Shown here: positions 11,701 to 23,847 of the stretch, piece by piece
Layout: every line of letters begins with the position of its first letter
Numbering within the stretch: the stretch's first letter is position 1
Assembly: GCA_029582155.1 (NCBI GenBank)
Contig: CM055912.1
Location: forward strand, 1,240,001-1,304,000
DNA length: 64,000 bases
Reading direction: 5' to 3'
From: Panopea generosa
Lineage: Eukaryota; Mollusca; Bivalvia; Adapedonta; Hiatellidae
Made by a program: the position numbers and the translations under genes
The notes under the pieces: generated by a model
What the model saw: only the letters and a program-made list of their open reading frames with translations
What the model was told of the DNA's origin: nothing
Databases searched by the model: none

Positions 11701-13975
11701 ATGATGGCAGTAAAATTGCCTGTTGTCCCTTTAATAAACATGATGGCAGTACAATTGCCTTATGTCCCTTAAATAAACATGATGACAGTAAAATTGCCTC
11801 ATGTCCCTTTAAAAAAACATGATGGCAGTAAAATTGCCTTGTCCCTTTAATAAACATGATGGCAATAAAATTGCCTCATGGCCCTTTAAAAACATGATGG
11901 CAGGAAAACATGATGGCAGTAAAATTGCCTTATGTCCAATAAACATGATGGCTGTAAAATTGCCTCATGACCCTTTCAAAAACATGATGGAAGTAAAATT
12001 GCCTCATGTCCCTTTAATAAACATGATGGCAGTAAAATTGCCTGATGTCTCTTTAATAAACATGATGGCTGTAAAATTGATAATGTCCCTTTAATAAACA
12101 TGATGGCAGTAAAATTGCCTCATGTCCCTTTAATTAACATGATGGCCATTAAATTACCTTATGTCCCTTTAATTAACATGATGGCAGTAAAATTGCCTCA
12201 TGTCCCTTTAATAAACATGATGTCAGTAAAATTGCCTCATGTCCCTTTAATAAACATGATGGCCGTTAAATTACCTCATGTCCCTTTAATAAACATGATG
12301 GCTGTTAAATTACCTTATGTCCCTTTAATAAACATGATGGCAGTAAAATTGCCTCATGTCCCTTTAATAAACATGATGGCAGTAAAATTGCCTTAATAAA
12401 TATGATGGCAGTAAAATTGCATCATGTCCCTTTAAAAAACATGATGGCAGTAAAGTTGCCTCATGTCCCTTTAATAAACATGATGGCAGTAAAATTGATG
12501 ATGTCCCTTTAATAAACATGATGGCAGTAAAATTGCCTCATTTCCCTTTAATAAACATGATGGCAGTAAAATTGCCTCATGTCCCTTTAATAAACATGAT
12601 GGCAGTAAAATTGCCTCATGTCCCTTTATTAACATGATGGCAGTAAAATTGCCTCATGTCCCTTTAAAAAACATAATGGCAGTAAAATTGCCTCATGTCC
12701 CTTTAATAAACATAATGGCAGTAAAATTGATAATGTCCCTTTAATAAACATGATGGCAGTAAAATTGCCTCATGTCCCTTTAATAAACATGATGGCAGTA
12801 AAATTGATAATGTCCCTTTAATAAACATAATGGCAGAAAATTGATAATGTCCCTTTAATAAACATGATGGCAGTAAAATTGCCTCATGTCCCTTTAATAA
12901 ACATAATGGCAGTAAAATTGATAATGTCCCTTTAATAAACATGATGGCAGTAAAATTGCCTCATGTCCCTTTAATAAACATGATGGCAGTAAAATTGCCT
13001 CATGTCCCTTTAATAAACATAATGGCAGTAAAGTTGCCTCATGTCCCTTTAATAAACATGATGGCAGTAAAATTGATGATGTCCCTTTAATAAACATGAT
13101 GGCAGTAAAATTGCCTCATTTCCCTTTAATAAACATGATGGCAGTAAAATTGCCTTATGTCCCTTTAATAAACATGATGGCAGTAAAATTGATGATGTCC
13201 CTTTAATAAACATGATGGCAGTAAAATTGCCTCATGTCCCTTTAATAAACATGATGGCAGTAAAATTGCCTTATGTCCCTTTAATTAACATGATGGCCAT
13301 TAAATTACCTTATGTCCCTTTAATAAACATGATGGCAGTAAAATTGCCTCATGTCCCTTTAATAAACATGATGGCCGTTAAATTACCTCATGTCCCTTTA
13401 ATAAACATGATGGCCGTTAAATTACCTGATGTCCCTTTAATAAACATGATGGCTGTTAAATTACCTGATGTCCCTTTAATAAACATGATGGCAGTAAAAT
13501 TGCCTTAATAGATATGATTGCAGTAAAATTGCCTCATGTCCCTTTAATAAACATGATGGCAGTAAAATTGCCTCATGTCCCTTTAATAAACATGATGGCA
13601 GTAAAATTGCATCATGTCCCTTTAAAAAACATGATGGCAGTAAAATTGCCTCATGTCCCTTTAATAAACATAATGGCAGTAAAATTGCCTCATGTCCCTT
13701 TAATAAACATGATGGCTGTAATTTCGTTGCATGTCCCTTTTATAGACAAATTTGCAGCAAAATTGCCTCATGTCCCTTCAAGAAACCTTATGGCTGCAAA
13801 AATTGTCATTTATCCCGTCAATAAATATGATACCTGAAATTAACTAATATGCCTTTAATAAACATGATGGATGCAAAAATTGTCATTTATCCCGTCAATA
13901 AATATGATAGCTGTAAAATTAACTAATATGCCTTTAATAAACATGATGGCAGTAAAAATAACTTAGGTGCCTTTA
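8745..13975. repeat. 39-bp minisatellite, roughly 130 units
   Basis: The unit contains ATGATGGCAGTAAAATTGCC followed by a TCATGTCCC block and TTTAATAAAC. Because 39 is a multiple of three, frames stay open for hundreds of codons. The plus-strand frame at 8,749-10,440 is a 13-residue repeat (MMAVKLPHVPLIN and variants) with no other domain, and minus-strand frames are equally repetitive. I regard these as arithmetic by-products. Variants (TCTCTTT for TCCCTTT, GCCGTT for GCAGTA, GCCTTT) occur in ordered blocks, showing amplification of multi-unit segments. The right end (13,720-13,975) decays into a ~78-bp pair of units. Confidence 0.95.
9949..11992. repeat. 1,022-bp direct duplication within the 39-bp array
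   Basis: Segments 9,949-10,970 and 10,971-11,992 are adjacent direct copies offset by 1,022 bp. Every irregular unit is shared, including the shortened GGAAAACATGATGGCAG unit and the truncated ATGTCCAATAAAC unit. I saw no difference where I compared them line by line. The length is not a multiple of 39 or of 3, so the event was a segment duplication rather than unit-by-unit slippage. Confidence 0.85.
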
Positions 13976-14394
13976 ATAGTTAAACAGAACCTTCCTTCAG
14001 TCATGCTGCTGTATCCTCACACCCAACCTTAATTTAAACACAAGTAAAATATTTTGAAACCCCCTCCGGAGATTTTCCAAATCCTAATTTGACACCCACC
14101 CCCTTGACTGAAAGTCCTGCTAATGAAGTTCAACATCTTGATTTATTTGCTATTTGTCACTAATCCTGTTTATATTGAAGCCGATTATAATCTATCCATG
14201 CCTAGAATTATTTTCTCATCACGGAAAGGAGTTGTTATTGTTAAACTGTTAATGGAAACTCCTTTCTTTAGGCTTTGGAAATATCTTTATATCAATGGAG
14301 GAAAGGAAATATTTTCCCAAGCCCAGAAAAAGAAGCTGTAGTAGGACTTTGGAAAGAGCTTAATTCCAATAAAGTAAAGGAAGTTATATCTGAT
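13976..14394. other. Intergenic DNA, nothing recognised
   Basis: A C-rich tract (ACCCCCTCCGG) lies near 14,060. A 72-codon frame at 14,123 shows no recognisable domain. Confidence 0.5.
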
Positions 14395-14695
14395 TGATTG
14401 AATGATTGAATATTTAGTGTCATTTTTATGCCATCGAGGGCTAACAGATGATCAGTCTGACTATCTGTTTCCTGAGATCCTGGGAGGTTAACCAGTACTC
14501 GAGCACACTCCATCAACACAAGTATCTGATAACTTTCCCACTTTAATCAGCAGTAAAAGAAGAATGATAATGAGATGCAATGTTGTATTTGAACCATTAT
14601 GTAGATTGTGGCCGGGTGGGGATTCGAACTCATGACTCCTGGATTGATAGTCAGACGTGCTAATGACTGAGCTAATTGGGCCTGGCAAGTTGTAG
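14395..14695 (-). mobile_element. tRNA-derived SINE, family C, near full length
   Basis: On the minus strand the head at about 14,695-14,610 reads CAATTAGCTCAGTCATTAGC (A box) and GAGTTCGAATCCCCACCC (B box), close to a class I tRNA. The body includes TTATCAGATACTTGTGTTGA and CTGATCATCTGTTAGCC. The 3' end is a run of ATTGATTG-like repeats at 14,392-14,412. Other pieces of this family lie at 45.2, 45.9 and 49.4 kb. Confidence 0.7.
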
Positions 14696-15590
14696 CTGAA
14701 ATCCATTAATATGAACAATTCTTTAGGCCTTTAAAAGAAAAAGTCTTTATCTCACATGAAGGAAATATTTTCTCATACCCAGAAATATTAAAAATAATCT
14801 CAAGACCTTAAAAACTTCAAACTCTCTGGAATCAATGAGTTTTGTCATCAGCAGAAATGTGAATGATTTTATTCAGGTGTTGGAAACAGATTTCTCTTAT
14901 TGAATGGAAGGAGTAATTTTTGTATACCCAAAAAGTAAGAACAGTTTTTCTCAGTTTTTGTTGAGAGTTATATCCCGCAATTTCATTTAATTGTTTCTTC
15001 TCTGAAACCATAAAATATATTTTTTTAAAGATTTATTATGTCTTAAATTATGTTTCCCTCCGGCCTTGAAAAGAACCTCCCCTCATCTGTTTGCTAAGAC
15101 ATTAGATCTGGTTGTTTCATATCCAGAAGTAACAACTGGTTGTCTCATATCCAAAAGTAACAACTATTCTTCTCAGGTACAGAAAAGAGCCATATTCCAT
15201 TTTAAAAGTAGAAAGTTTTTTATTATACCCAAAAGTAAGAAAAGACCAGCAGCAAGTTGTTCATCTTTGGCCTTTTTCATCACCCGCAGTTTCTCCTGGT
15301 GCTTTGCAAAAGGAGATTCAACTCCTGTTCTCACTGCTGTGAAGAAGTGTTCTTTATATTCCATGGAAAAGTTGTCATCATGCAATAAAAAAGTAAATGA
15401 TTTTCTTGGACCTTCCTTTTTACTCCGGGTGTTGAGTAATTCTTCATTCTAGGAAAAAAACTGATTCAGGAAAAGAGATTTATCTGAAAGAAGTTTATTT
15501 TCTTAAACCTGGTAATTAAGTAATTGTTTTCCCTCTCCCCGGGGAGGTTATTGTTTTTGTCCGTATTTAGGATATATAAACAGCTTTTCA
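14696..15590. other. Degenerate short repeats, no gene
   Basis: Scattered copies of TATACCCAAAAGTAAGAA-like sequence (near 14,775, 14,920, 15,120, 15,150 and 15,225) suggest an old, decayed tandem family. Opposing frames at 15,066-15,452 overlap it and are not convincing genes. Confidence 0.45.
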
Positions 15591-15591
15591 G

Positions 15592-16465
15592 AAAGCAGCT
15601 CTTCTATTCTCCAATCCCATTTTATCATCAGAAGGCAGCTTTCCTATTCTCCAATCCCCATTTATCATAAAAAGGCAGCGCTTTTATTCTCCAATCCCCA
15701 TTAATCACCAGAAGACAGCTCTTCTGTTCTACAATCCCCATTTATTGTCAGAAGGCAGCTCTTCTTTTTTACAATCCCCATTAATCACCAGAAAGCAGCT
15801 CTTCTGTGCTCCAATCCCCATTAATCACCAGAAGGCAGCTCTTCTGTTTTCCGATCGCCATTAATCACCAGAAGGTGGTTCTTTTATTCTCCAATCCCTT
15901 CTCTTCTATTATCCTATCCCCATTAATCACCAGAAGGCAGCTCTTTTATTCTCCAATCCTCATTAATAACCAGAAGGCAACTCTTCTGTTCTCCAATCAC
16001 CATTAAACACCAGAAGGCAGCGCTTCTGTTCTACAATCCCCATTTATTGGCAGAAGGCAGCTCTTCTGTTCTACAATACCCATTTATCACCAGAAGGCAG
16101 CTCTTATATTCTCCAATCCCCATTAATCCCCATTAATTATCAGAAGGCAGCTCTTCTGTTTTTCGATCCCCATTAATCACCAGAAGGCAGTTATTTTATT
16201 CTCCAGTCCCTTCTCTTCTGTTCTCCTATCCCAATTAATCACCAGAAGGCAGCTCTTTTATTCTCCAATCCTCGTTAATCCCCATTAATCATCAGAACGC
16301 AACTCTTCTGTTCTCCAATCCCCATTAAACACCTGAAGGCAGCTCTTCTGTTCTACAATCCCCATTTATCACCAGAAGGCAGCTCTTCTATTTTCCAATC
16401 CCCATTAATCCCCATTAATCATCAGAAGGCAGCGCTTCTGTTCTCCAATCTCCATTTATCAGCAG
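15592..16465. repeat. 40-bp minisatellite, about 22 units
   Basis: The unit is recognised by CAGAAGGCAGCTCTTCTGTT followed by a CTCCAATCCCCATTAATCAC block. Some units have a doubled CCCATTAATC or a shortened form ending CCCTTCTCTTCT (15,897 and 16,205), which marks a repeated multi-unit block of about 310 bp. Confidence 0.9.
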
Positions 16466-16865
16466 GCCGATTGTCCTGTAATTTATAAAGTGTACAGTGG
16501 GTTTTGTGATGACGGAATTGCATCACAATGACACAAACTATATACCTATTACAGTATTGTTGTGCTTTCAGAGTGACTTAACCAACAAGTCTTATCTAAG
16601 TTGAGAAGCCGGCTGCCAGTTTGCTTGATTGATTAAGCCCTTTTGTCTCTATTATTTCACAACCACACAACAGCCAAAGTGGGAGTATACGTGACCTTGT
16701 CCACTGGAAAAAGATGTTTCCAGCACATTTTTATATTGTTTATGTAGTGGATAGCTGGGAACTGTTAAAATAATCTGAAAGTTTAAGTCAATGCCCATTA
16801 TATCTTTAATTTTTAACCATGTGTATACTTGTGTGATCAACATCCACATGTATTTCAACCATCCA
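16466..16865. other. Spacer between two satellite arrays
   Basis: Single-copy-looking sequence. No gene is supported. Confidence 0.5.
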
Positions 16866-19480
16866 TACAGAGTATGGGTTACCACCATCTATATGTATTC
16901 ACCATCTGTATGGATTATCACCATCTATATGGATTAGAACCATCTGTATGGGTTACCACCATCTATATGGATACCAACCATCTTTATGGGTTACCTCCAT
17001 CTATATGAATTCCAACAATCTATATGGATTACCTCCATCTATATGTTTTCCAACCATCTGTACAGGTTACCACCATCTATATGGATTCCAACAATATGTA
17101 TGGGTTACCTCCATCTATATGTATTCCAACCATCTGTACGGTTTACCACCATCTATATGTATTACAACCATCTGAATGGGTTACCAATATCTATATGGAT
17201 TCCAACCATCTGTATGGCTACTGCCATCTATATGTATTCCAAATATCAGTATGGTTTACCACCATCTGTATGTATTCCAATCATCTGTATGGTTTACCAC
17301 CATCTATATGTATTCCAATCATCTGTATGGGTTACCACCATCTATATGTATTCTAACCATCTGTATAGGTTACCACCTGGTATGGGTTACCTCCATCTTT
17401 ATGTATTTCAACCATCTGTATGGGTTACCACCATATTTATGTTTTTCCAACCCTCTGTATGGATTACCACCATATATATGGATTCCAACCATCTCATTCT
17501 GTATGGGTAACCACCATATATATGTTTTCCAATCATCTGTATGGGTTACCACCATCTATATGTATTCCAACCATCTCTATCGAATACCTCCATCTGTATG
17601 GGTTACCACCATCTATATGTATTCCAACCATCTGTATGGGTTATCTCCATCTATATGGATTCCAACCATAGATATGGGTTACAAGCAGCTATATTGGTTC
17701 CAACCATCTGTATGGTTTACCACCATCTATATGTATTCCAACCATCTGTATGGGTTACAACCATCTATATGTATGCCAACCATATGTATGGTTTATCGCC
17801 ATCTCTATGTATTCCAGCCATCTGTTTGGGTTACCTCCATCTATATGGATTCCAACCATCTATATGGGTTATCACCATCTTTATGTATTCCAACCATCTG
17901 TATGGGTTACATCCATCTATATGGATTCCAACCATCTGTATGGTTTACCACCATCTATATGGATTCCAACCATTTATATGGGTTATCACCGTCTATATGT
18001 ATTCCAATCATCTGTATGGTTTACCGCCGTCTATATGAATTACAACAATCTGTACAGGTTACCACCATCTATATGTATTCCAACCATATGTAGGGGTTAC
18101 CACCATCTATATGTATTCCAACCATCTGTATGGGTAACACCATCTATATGGATTCCAACCATATGTATGGTTTACTGTTATCTTTATGTATTCCAGCCAT
18201 CTGTTTGGGTTACCTCCATTTATATGGATTCCAACCATCTATAAGGGTTATCACCATCTTTATGTATTCCAGCCATCTGTATGGGTTACATCCATCTATA
18301 TGGATTCCAACCATCTGTATGGTTTACCACCATCTATATGGATTCCAACCATCTATATGGGTTATCACCATCTATATGTATTCCAACCATCTATATGGTT
18401 TACCACCATTTATATGGATTCCAACAATCTGTACAGGTTACCAACATCTATATGTATTCCAATCATATGTAGGGGTTACCACCATCTATATGGATTTCAA
18501 CCATCTGTACAGGTTACCACCATCTATATGTATTCAAACCATATTTAGGGGTTACCACCATCTATATGGATGCCAACGATCTGTAAAGGTTACCACCATC
18601 TATATGGATTCCAACCATCTGTATGGGTTACATCCAACTATATGGATTACCACCATATGTATGGGTTACCACCATCTGTATGGGTTACCACCATCTATAA
18701 GGACTACCACCATATATACGGGTTACCTCAATCTATATGGATTCCAACATTATGTATGGGCTACCGCCATATGGATTACAACCATATACATGGGTTACCA
18801 GCAGCTATTTGGATTACCACCAACTATATGGGTTACCACCATCTATATGGGTTAACTCCATCTATATTGATTACCACCATCTGTATGGATTACATCCAAC
18901 TATATGGACTACCACCATATGTATGGGTTACCACCATTTGTATGGTTACCACCATCTATAAGGACTACCACCATATATATGGGTTACCTCGATCTATATG
19001 GATTCCAACATTATGTATGGGCTACATCCATATGGATTAACACCATATACATGGGTTACCAGCAGCTATCTGGATTACCACCATATATATGGGTAACCAC
19101 CATCTATATTGATTAACACCATCTGTATGGATTACCACCGTCCATATGGCTTACCACCATCTGTATGGATTACCACTATCTGTATGGGTTATCTCCATCT
19201 ATATGGATTACCGCCATCTATATGGATTACCACCATCTGTATGGATTACCATCATATGTATGGATTACCACTATATAGATGGATTAAATCCATTTGTATG
19301 GGTTACCAGCAGCTATATGGATTACCACCATCTATATGGGTTACCACCATCTATATGGGTTACCTAGGTTACCACCATCTATATGGGTTACCACCATCTA
19401 TTTGGGTTACCATCCATATGGGTTACCAGCAACTATATGGGTTACCGCCATCTATATTGGTTACCAGCAGCTATATGGCA
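16866..19480. repeat. 19/38-bp satellite, block 1
   Basis: The basic unit is 19 bp (ATGGGTTACCACCATCTAT), mostly arranged as 38-bp dimers with the variant partner ATGGATTCCAACCATCTGT. There are about 137 monomers. Near the right end the variant TACCAGCAGCTAT appears, which dominates blocks 2 and 3. Stops are absent from all three frames of the unit, so frames of up to about 300 codons occur in every frame. I do not call them genes. Confidence 0.95.
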
Positions 19481-19484
19481 TGTG

Positions 19485-19497
19485 GGACTATTTCAGA
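19485..19497. repeat. Inverted 13-mer at the edge of block 1 (partner 23,832-23,844)
   Basis: GGACTATTTCAGA at 19,485 is inverted at 23,832-23,844 (TCTGAAATAGTCC). A second shared piece, TCAAGAG, lies just inside each copy (about 19,515 and 23,823). The pair brackets the 4.3-kb spacer exactly where the satellite stops and restarts. Confidence 0.6.
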
Positions 19498-19841
19498 CAT
19501 CCCTGTGGCTTATCAAGAGAAGTTAGCCCCCTTGATATAACTTTTACTATGATAAAATAAAAATTGAAATAAATTTTCGTTTTCTTGCTTCCTTTTTTAA
19601 TTTTATAACAGCATATATGTTTTCGGCCAGTTTTAACCTCTTATAAACCTTAGTTGAGATTTATTGCTATTTTCCTATAATGATATTTAGATATAGAAAA
19701 TATAATAATTGCATCTTGCTTTGATTTTGATTTGAAAATGAGACAAAATATAATTCTGAATTATTTTCTGTATGTTCAACAGAGCGTACTTTTGTACCCA
19801 ATACAGCAAATTACTGTACCCAATTAAAAACAGCATGTATG

Positions 19842-21095
19842 CAGTGTTTTCTCCAGCTTCAATTTTTTGGGGGTCATTGATGACCCACTGACTAAAAATC
19901 TAGGGGTCATTTTCAAAATCTGGGGGTCATCAATTGACTAGTTTTAAACTTAATCAACATGAATAAATGGAGTTAAAATACATATTTTAATAAAACAGTT
20001 TTACTTCCTGTTTCACACAAATTTCTCCATCAAAACTGCAACTTAAGATAACAACTTCAAAACAATTTAACTCCAAACGAATGTTTCAATTCTGGCAATA
20101 AGTTACAACAACTTGAAACTTAGTAGTTGTTTTTATGATTTTGTCCCTTTGGTCGTGAACTTTTCAAATGTTATGGCCACAGCTCAATCACCAAGGCCCT
20201 AACTATTTTTAATGAAAAACACTAAAATTCTTTCAATATTTTATATTTGCTGAGCTACATGTTTAGCATTATACTCTTTGGAAAACAAACTTTGTTTTTG
20301 TTTTCTTTTTTCCAAAAGCATTTCTCTTCAAAGCTAGAATCATTTTAGAGAAATTTTATCTTAAAAAAAAAAAATAATATAAAATACATTTTAATGGTAA
20401 CTCCACAAAAATTAATGAAATTTTTGAAATTAAGTTATCATTTTTCAAAATAAAATTAATTTCTTTTTTCAACAACCTTTTTAATCGTCCGTTACAGAAA
20501 CATAAACGGCGCAGGGAATACTGCCGTAAAACTTGGACTGGCCGATGTTTAAACTGGTATTAAAATGTCACACATGCGCGTCTCGATACCTTATAGAAAA
20601 CAAAATAAAAAGTTTTTCAGATAGAGTATCGTTCGTACATTTTAACAACTTTAATGAAAAGTTTCACGCTTCCACATTTCATCTTCATATACAAACAACC
20701 TAAAACTGGGTAAATGTCAGTACTATTGTTGCAGGGTACATTTGTTTTCACAGATGTTGTCTTCAAACTACACTATTGCTTCGCGGAAAATTATGTATGT
20801 GATCATAATCGTCTATGCGATTGCATCAATAAAGCGTTCGTAACCAATTAAAGCGTTTATTTAACTTGGTAGAATCGCATGACTGGGATTGCCCTGAATC
20901 AGACCACGTGATCTGTCAAATCGGCTGGCATTGTAAAAATAACTCTGAAACCAGCTTGCCGAAACAAATATGCGTAATTTGAATTTCTGTGTTTTTAAGG
21001 TTGCGTCATAGTGGACACACTGAACAAAGTTGATTGCGTCAGATGAGAATTTATTGCGTCAAAAACGCAAGAAACGCGCTCTGGAGAAAACACTG
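19842..21095. mobile_element. 1,254-bp CAGTG-ended DNA transposon, hAT-like, non-autonomous
   Basis: The ends are perfect 15-bp inverted repeats: CAGTGTTTTCTCCAG at 19,842 and its inverse CTGGAGAAAACACTG ending at 21,095. Both sides are flanked by TGTATG (19,836-19,841 and 21,096-21,101), a 6-bp target duplication. CAGTG termini suit hAT elements, whose duplications are usually 8 bp, so the superfamily is tentative. The left part has repeated GGGGTCAT motifs. No transposase frame was found. Confidence 0.75.
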
Positions 21096-21101
21096 TGTAT
21101 G

Positions 21102-22625
21102 TCGCTATATCAGCCAGCAGATGTTGGTCAGTCCCGACATGTTTATATACACATGGTGATATTGCAAGTTATGTATAGTTTAAATTGTTGTTGTTATTTA
21201 TGTATTTTATTTATATTCTGAAGAATAGATTTATTTTAATTTCATATTTTACCTAAAGAACCTTCAGGATACTTCAAAATCAAGAACATTTCTTTTGTAA
21301 TCCAAAAAATTATTTAATGGTGTATTTCTTTCGCACAAATTTATGTTTTTATGTCTTTGTTATGAAATAAATCAGTGGACTAAGAAAATTGATTAAAGAG
21401 TATGTATAATTTGGATAATTGATTTATATCAATAAAGACCAAAACCAGTGACTAAATAACAACTTACAATACTTTATGCGAGGCATATTAATTGAACAAA
21501 GACATTTGATAATGTAATTGGTTGATAAGTATAACTGTTAATACAGCATAATTAGCAATTATCATTATTTTGAATTACTCAATTTAATGATCTTTTTAAG
21601 ATATTTTTAAAAATGTGCAATAGTGCTCTTTTTCGTCTTCAGCTTTTAATTTAAATCTTGATTAATTGCAGATTTTAGTATAAAGATTAGCAATATTTTT
21701 CATAGAGCTTTATCATGTAAAATAAGTGTGCTTTACATTGATATGCATAAAGAAAGAATGAAGGAATCAATCAATCTTATAATTCTTTTAGAATGGCTTT
21801 GTACAAGTGTAAACGTTCATATAGATGTTTTGTTATATGATGTGTATATAGATTAGACAAAAATAAAGATAATAACTATGAAATGAATGGTGTTTTGAGG
21901 AACAAAAATTATTTAATTATTTAAAGAAATATAAAGGTACTGAGATTACTTCATTTAGTTTAGTAATCTGTTCTGAAATAGATAATCTAACTGCAAACAT
22001 GTTTCATTTTGTGTATTTCTATGTTTGTTTTATAGTCATCACATTGATATATTGTAATTAACTCAATACAAGTTAGTAATTATAAACCAATATCAGATGT
22101 TTATAAATATTACAACATATTGAATTTAAACGTTTTCCTAAGATCAGGAAAGTAATATGTAAATCTAATAATCCTTGTACAGAAAAACAGAGACCCCTCC
22201 TCCCTCTGTCTGTTTTTCAAATCTCAAACAATGGAATAAGCCAGTGTTTATTTATGACCTTAATGATCGACTACCCCTGCCCGGAGGCAAAACTTGTAAT
22301 TTTATTGGGGGTAATAATATAATTTATTAGGCTGTAGTTGAGCAATTATAATTCAACACAAGTTTGTTGTTCAGTTTTTTTTTAAATTAGCTATTTGATT
22401 TAACATAGATATCCAGATAAATTGATAACAAATTCAAATTTTATAAACAGATAACAGAACGTGAGGAAAAATGCAAATGTGTGTATTTCTCGATTATGCG
22501 ATGGCTTTATTAATTAAATGTATTGATAATAATTCTTTAAACATTGTAATATTTTTCTTAACTTACGAACAGTTTAAAGTTTAATTTTTCAAAAGAAAGA
22601 TCCTCTCGTATATTGAAGGATTGTA
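21102..22625. other. AT-rich spacer, nothing recognised
   Basis: Only short frames are present. No tandem or inverted structure was noticed. Confidence 0.55.
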
Positions 22626-22626
22626 G

Positions 22627-22812
22627 GGTAAAACACCTCCCGGACAAAACACCTCACCTTCATTTTTGTAAACAAAACACCTCCCAAGAATTTTACAAGC
22701 TGGACAAAACCCCTCATGCAGATTTTACAAGGCTGTCAAAACACCTCCCACGAATTTTGTCCGCCTATACAAAAATGAGGATGAGGTGTTTTGTCCGGGA
22801 GGTGTTTTGTCC
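22627..22812. repeat. Foldback repeat with AAAACACCTCC arms
   Basis: The left arm 22,629-22,670 (AAAACACCTCCCGGACAAAA, continuing to CATTTTTGTA) is the inverse of the right arm 22,768-22,812 (TACAAAAATGAGGATGAGGT, continuing to GGAGGTGTTTTGTCCG), with about two mismatches over 42 bp. The loop itself contains further ACAAAACACCTCCCA and ACAAAACCCCTCATG copies. It is probably a foldback or MITE-like element. Confidence 0.75.
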
Positions 22813-23094
22813 GTCATCTTTTGTTCACCCATATTGAAGTGGTGTGCGAAACATATTAATCTGTTGTAACAACATAATCTTATGATATTATAACACAAGG
22901 TTCTTAAAAGTTGTTAAAAATGAATTATGGTCAAATACAATTTTAGGCTTTATTGAAAACACATGCGCTAATATAAAGATATCTGTTTAAAACAAAATTT
23001 TATATAATGATATAACCGTAATAATTTTCTTTTAAAAACAACAACATCAAGTTTAAAATATCATTTGAATATCAGTGCACTTGTCCCGTGAATT

Positions 23095-23325
23095 CGAATC
23101 CCCACCCAGCACTAGTCTCTGTGATTAGTGGAGCATGTGGTCCAGTGACAGAGCACCGAACCCATGAACAGAGGGTCGTGGATTCTATCCTCCGCCACGA
23201 CTATGTGAGTGTCCTTGAGCAAGACACCTTTTCCGCATATACTTAGTACTGGCATACCTAAGAGACTTCGAGCGTGATTTGCCTAAGTTGTAAGAACTTG
23301 TTTCACAATTGAAGAAAAATAAATA
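23095..23325 (+). mobile_element. tRNA-derived SINE, family B
   Basis: The head has GTGGTCCAGTGACAGAGCAC (A-box-like) and GTGGATTCTATCCTCCGCC (B-box-like). It is followed by GTCCTTGAGCAAGACACCTT, ACTTAGTACTGGCATACC and the tail TAAGAACTTGTTTCACAATT then AAATAAATAAGTTT. A separate B-box-like GAATTCGAATCCCCACCC lies just upstream at about 23,090. Confidence 0.65.
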
Positions 23326-23831
23326 AGTTTAAAATAAAGAGTCCCTGTGATTTACGACATCATGTCTCATTGTCATTATGTCTCTTTCATATATAAGTTT
23401 ATATAATCATTTAACCGTAATAATTTCATTTATTTATTTATTTATTTATAGTAACACAAAATAATCAATCTTTATCTATTGATTGAAAATAAAATAAACT
23501 ATATCAAAGTATATTGAAATTTGTAATTAAAATCATTAAAATATGTTATATTTTTACACATTAAATTCGATAAAATGATTTTAGCATTTAAGTCAAATTC
23601 AATAATTTCTTTTTTAAACTGCACACCAAAATACCATTATCAAAACAAGGACATATATAAGACCATGTCAAATTGTATCCAAGGGTACATATTACTCAAC
23701 ATGCAAAACATAATTTTATTGTTGGAACGGAACAATACCTGTATGTTTTATCGTGGTCTAAGGGAAGTAATTTGATTCATCTCCAATATCACCAAACTGC
23801 GGAGAGGCAATTATTGGATAACTCTTGAAAA
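23326..23831. other. AT-rich spacer, nothing recognised
   Basis: Contains a short ATTTATTTATTTATTT run near 23,430. No gene is supported. Confidence 0.5.
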
Positions 23832-23847
23832 TCTGAAATAGTCCAGT

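Noticed and set aside
8745..13975. CRISPR array
   Set aside because: The repeats are directly contiguous with no unique spacers, the context is a eukaryotic genome, and no cas-like gene is present.
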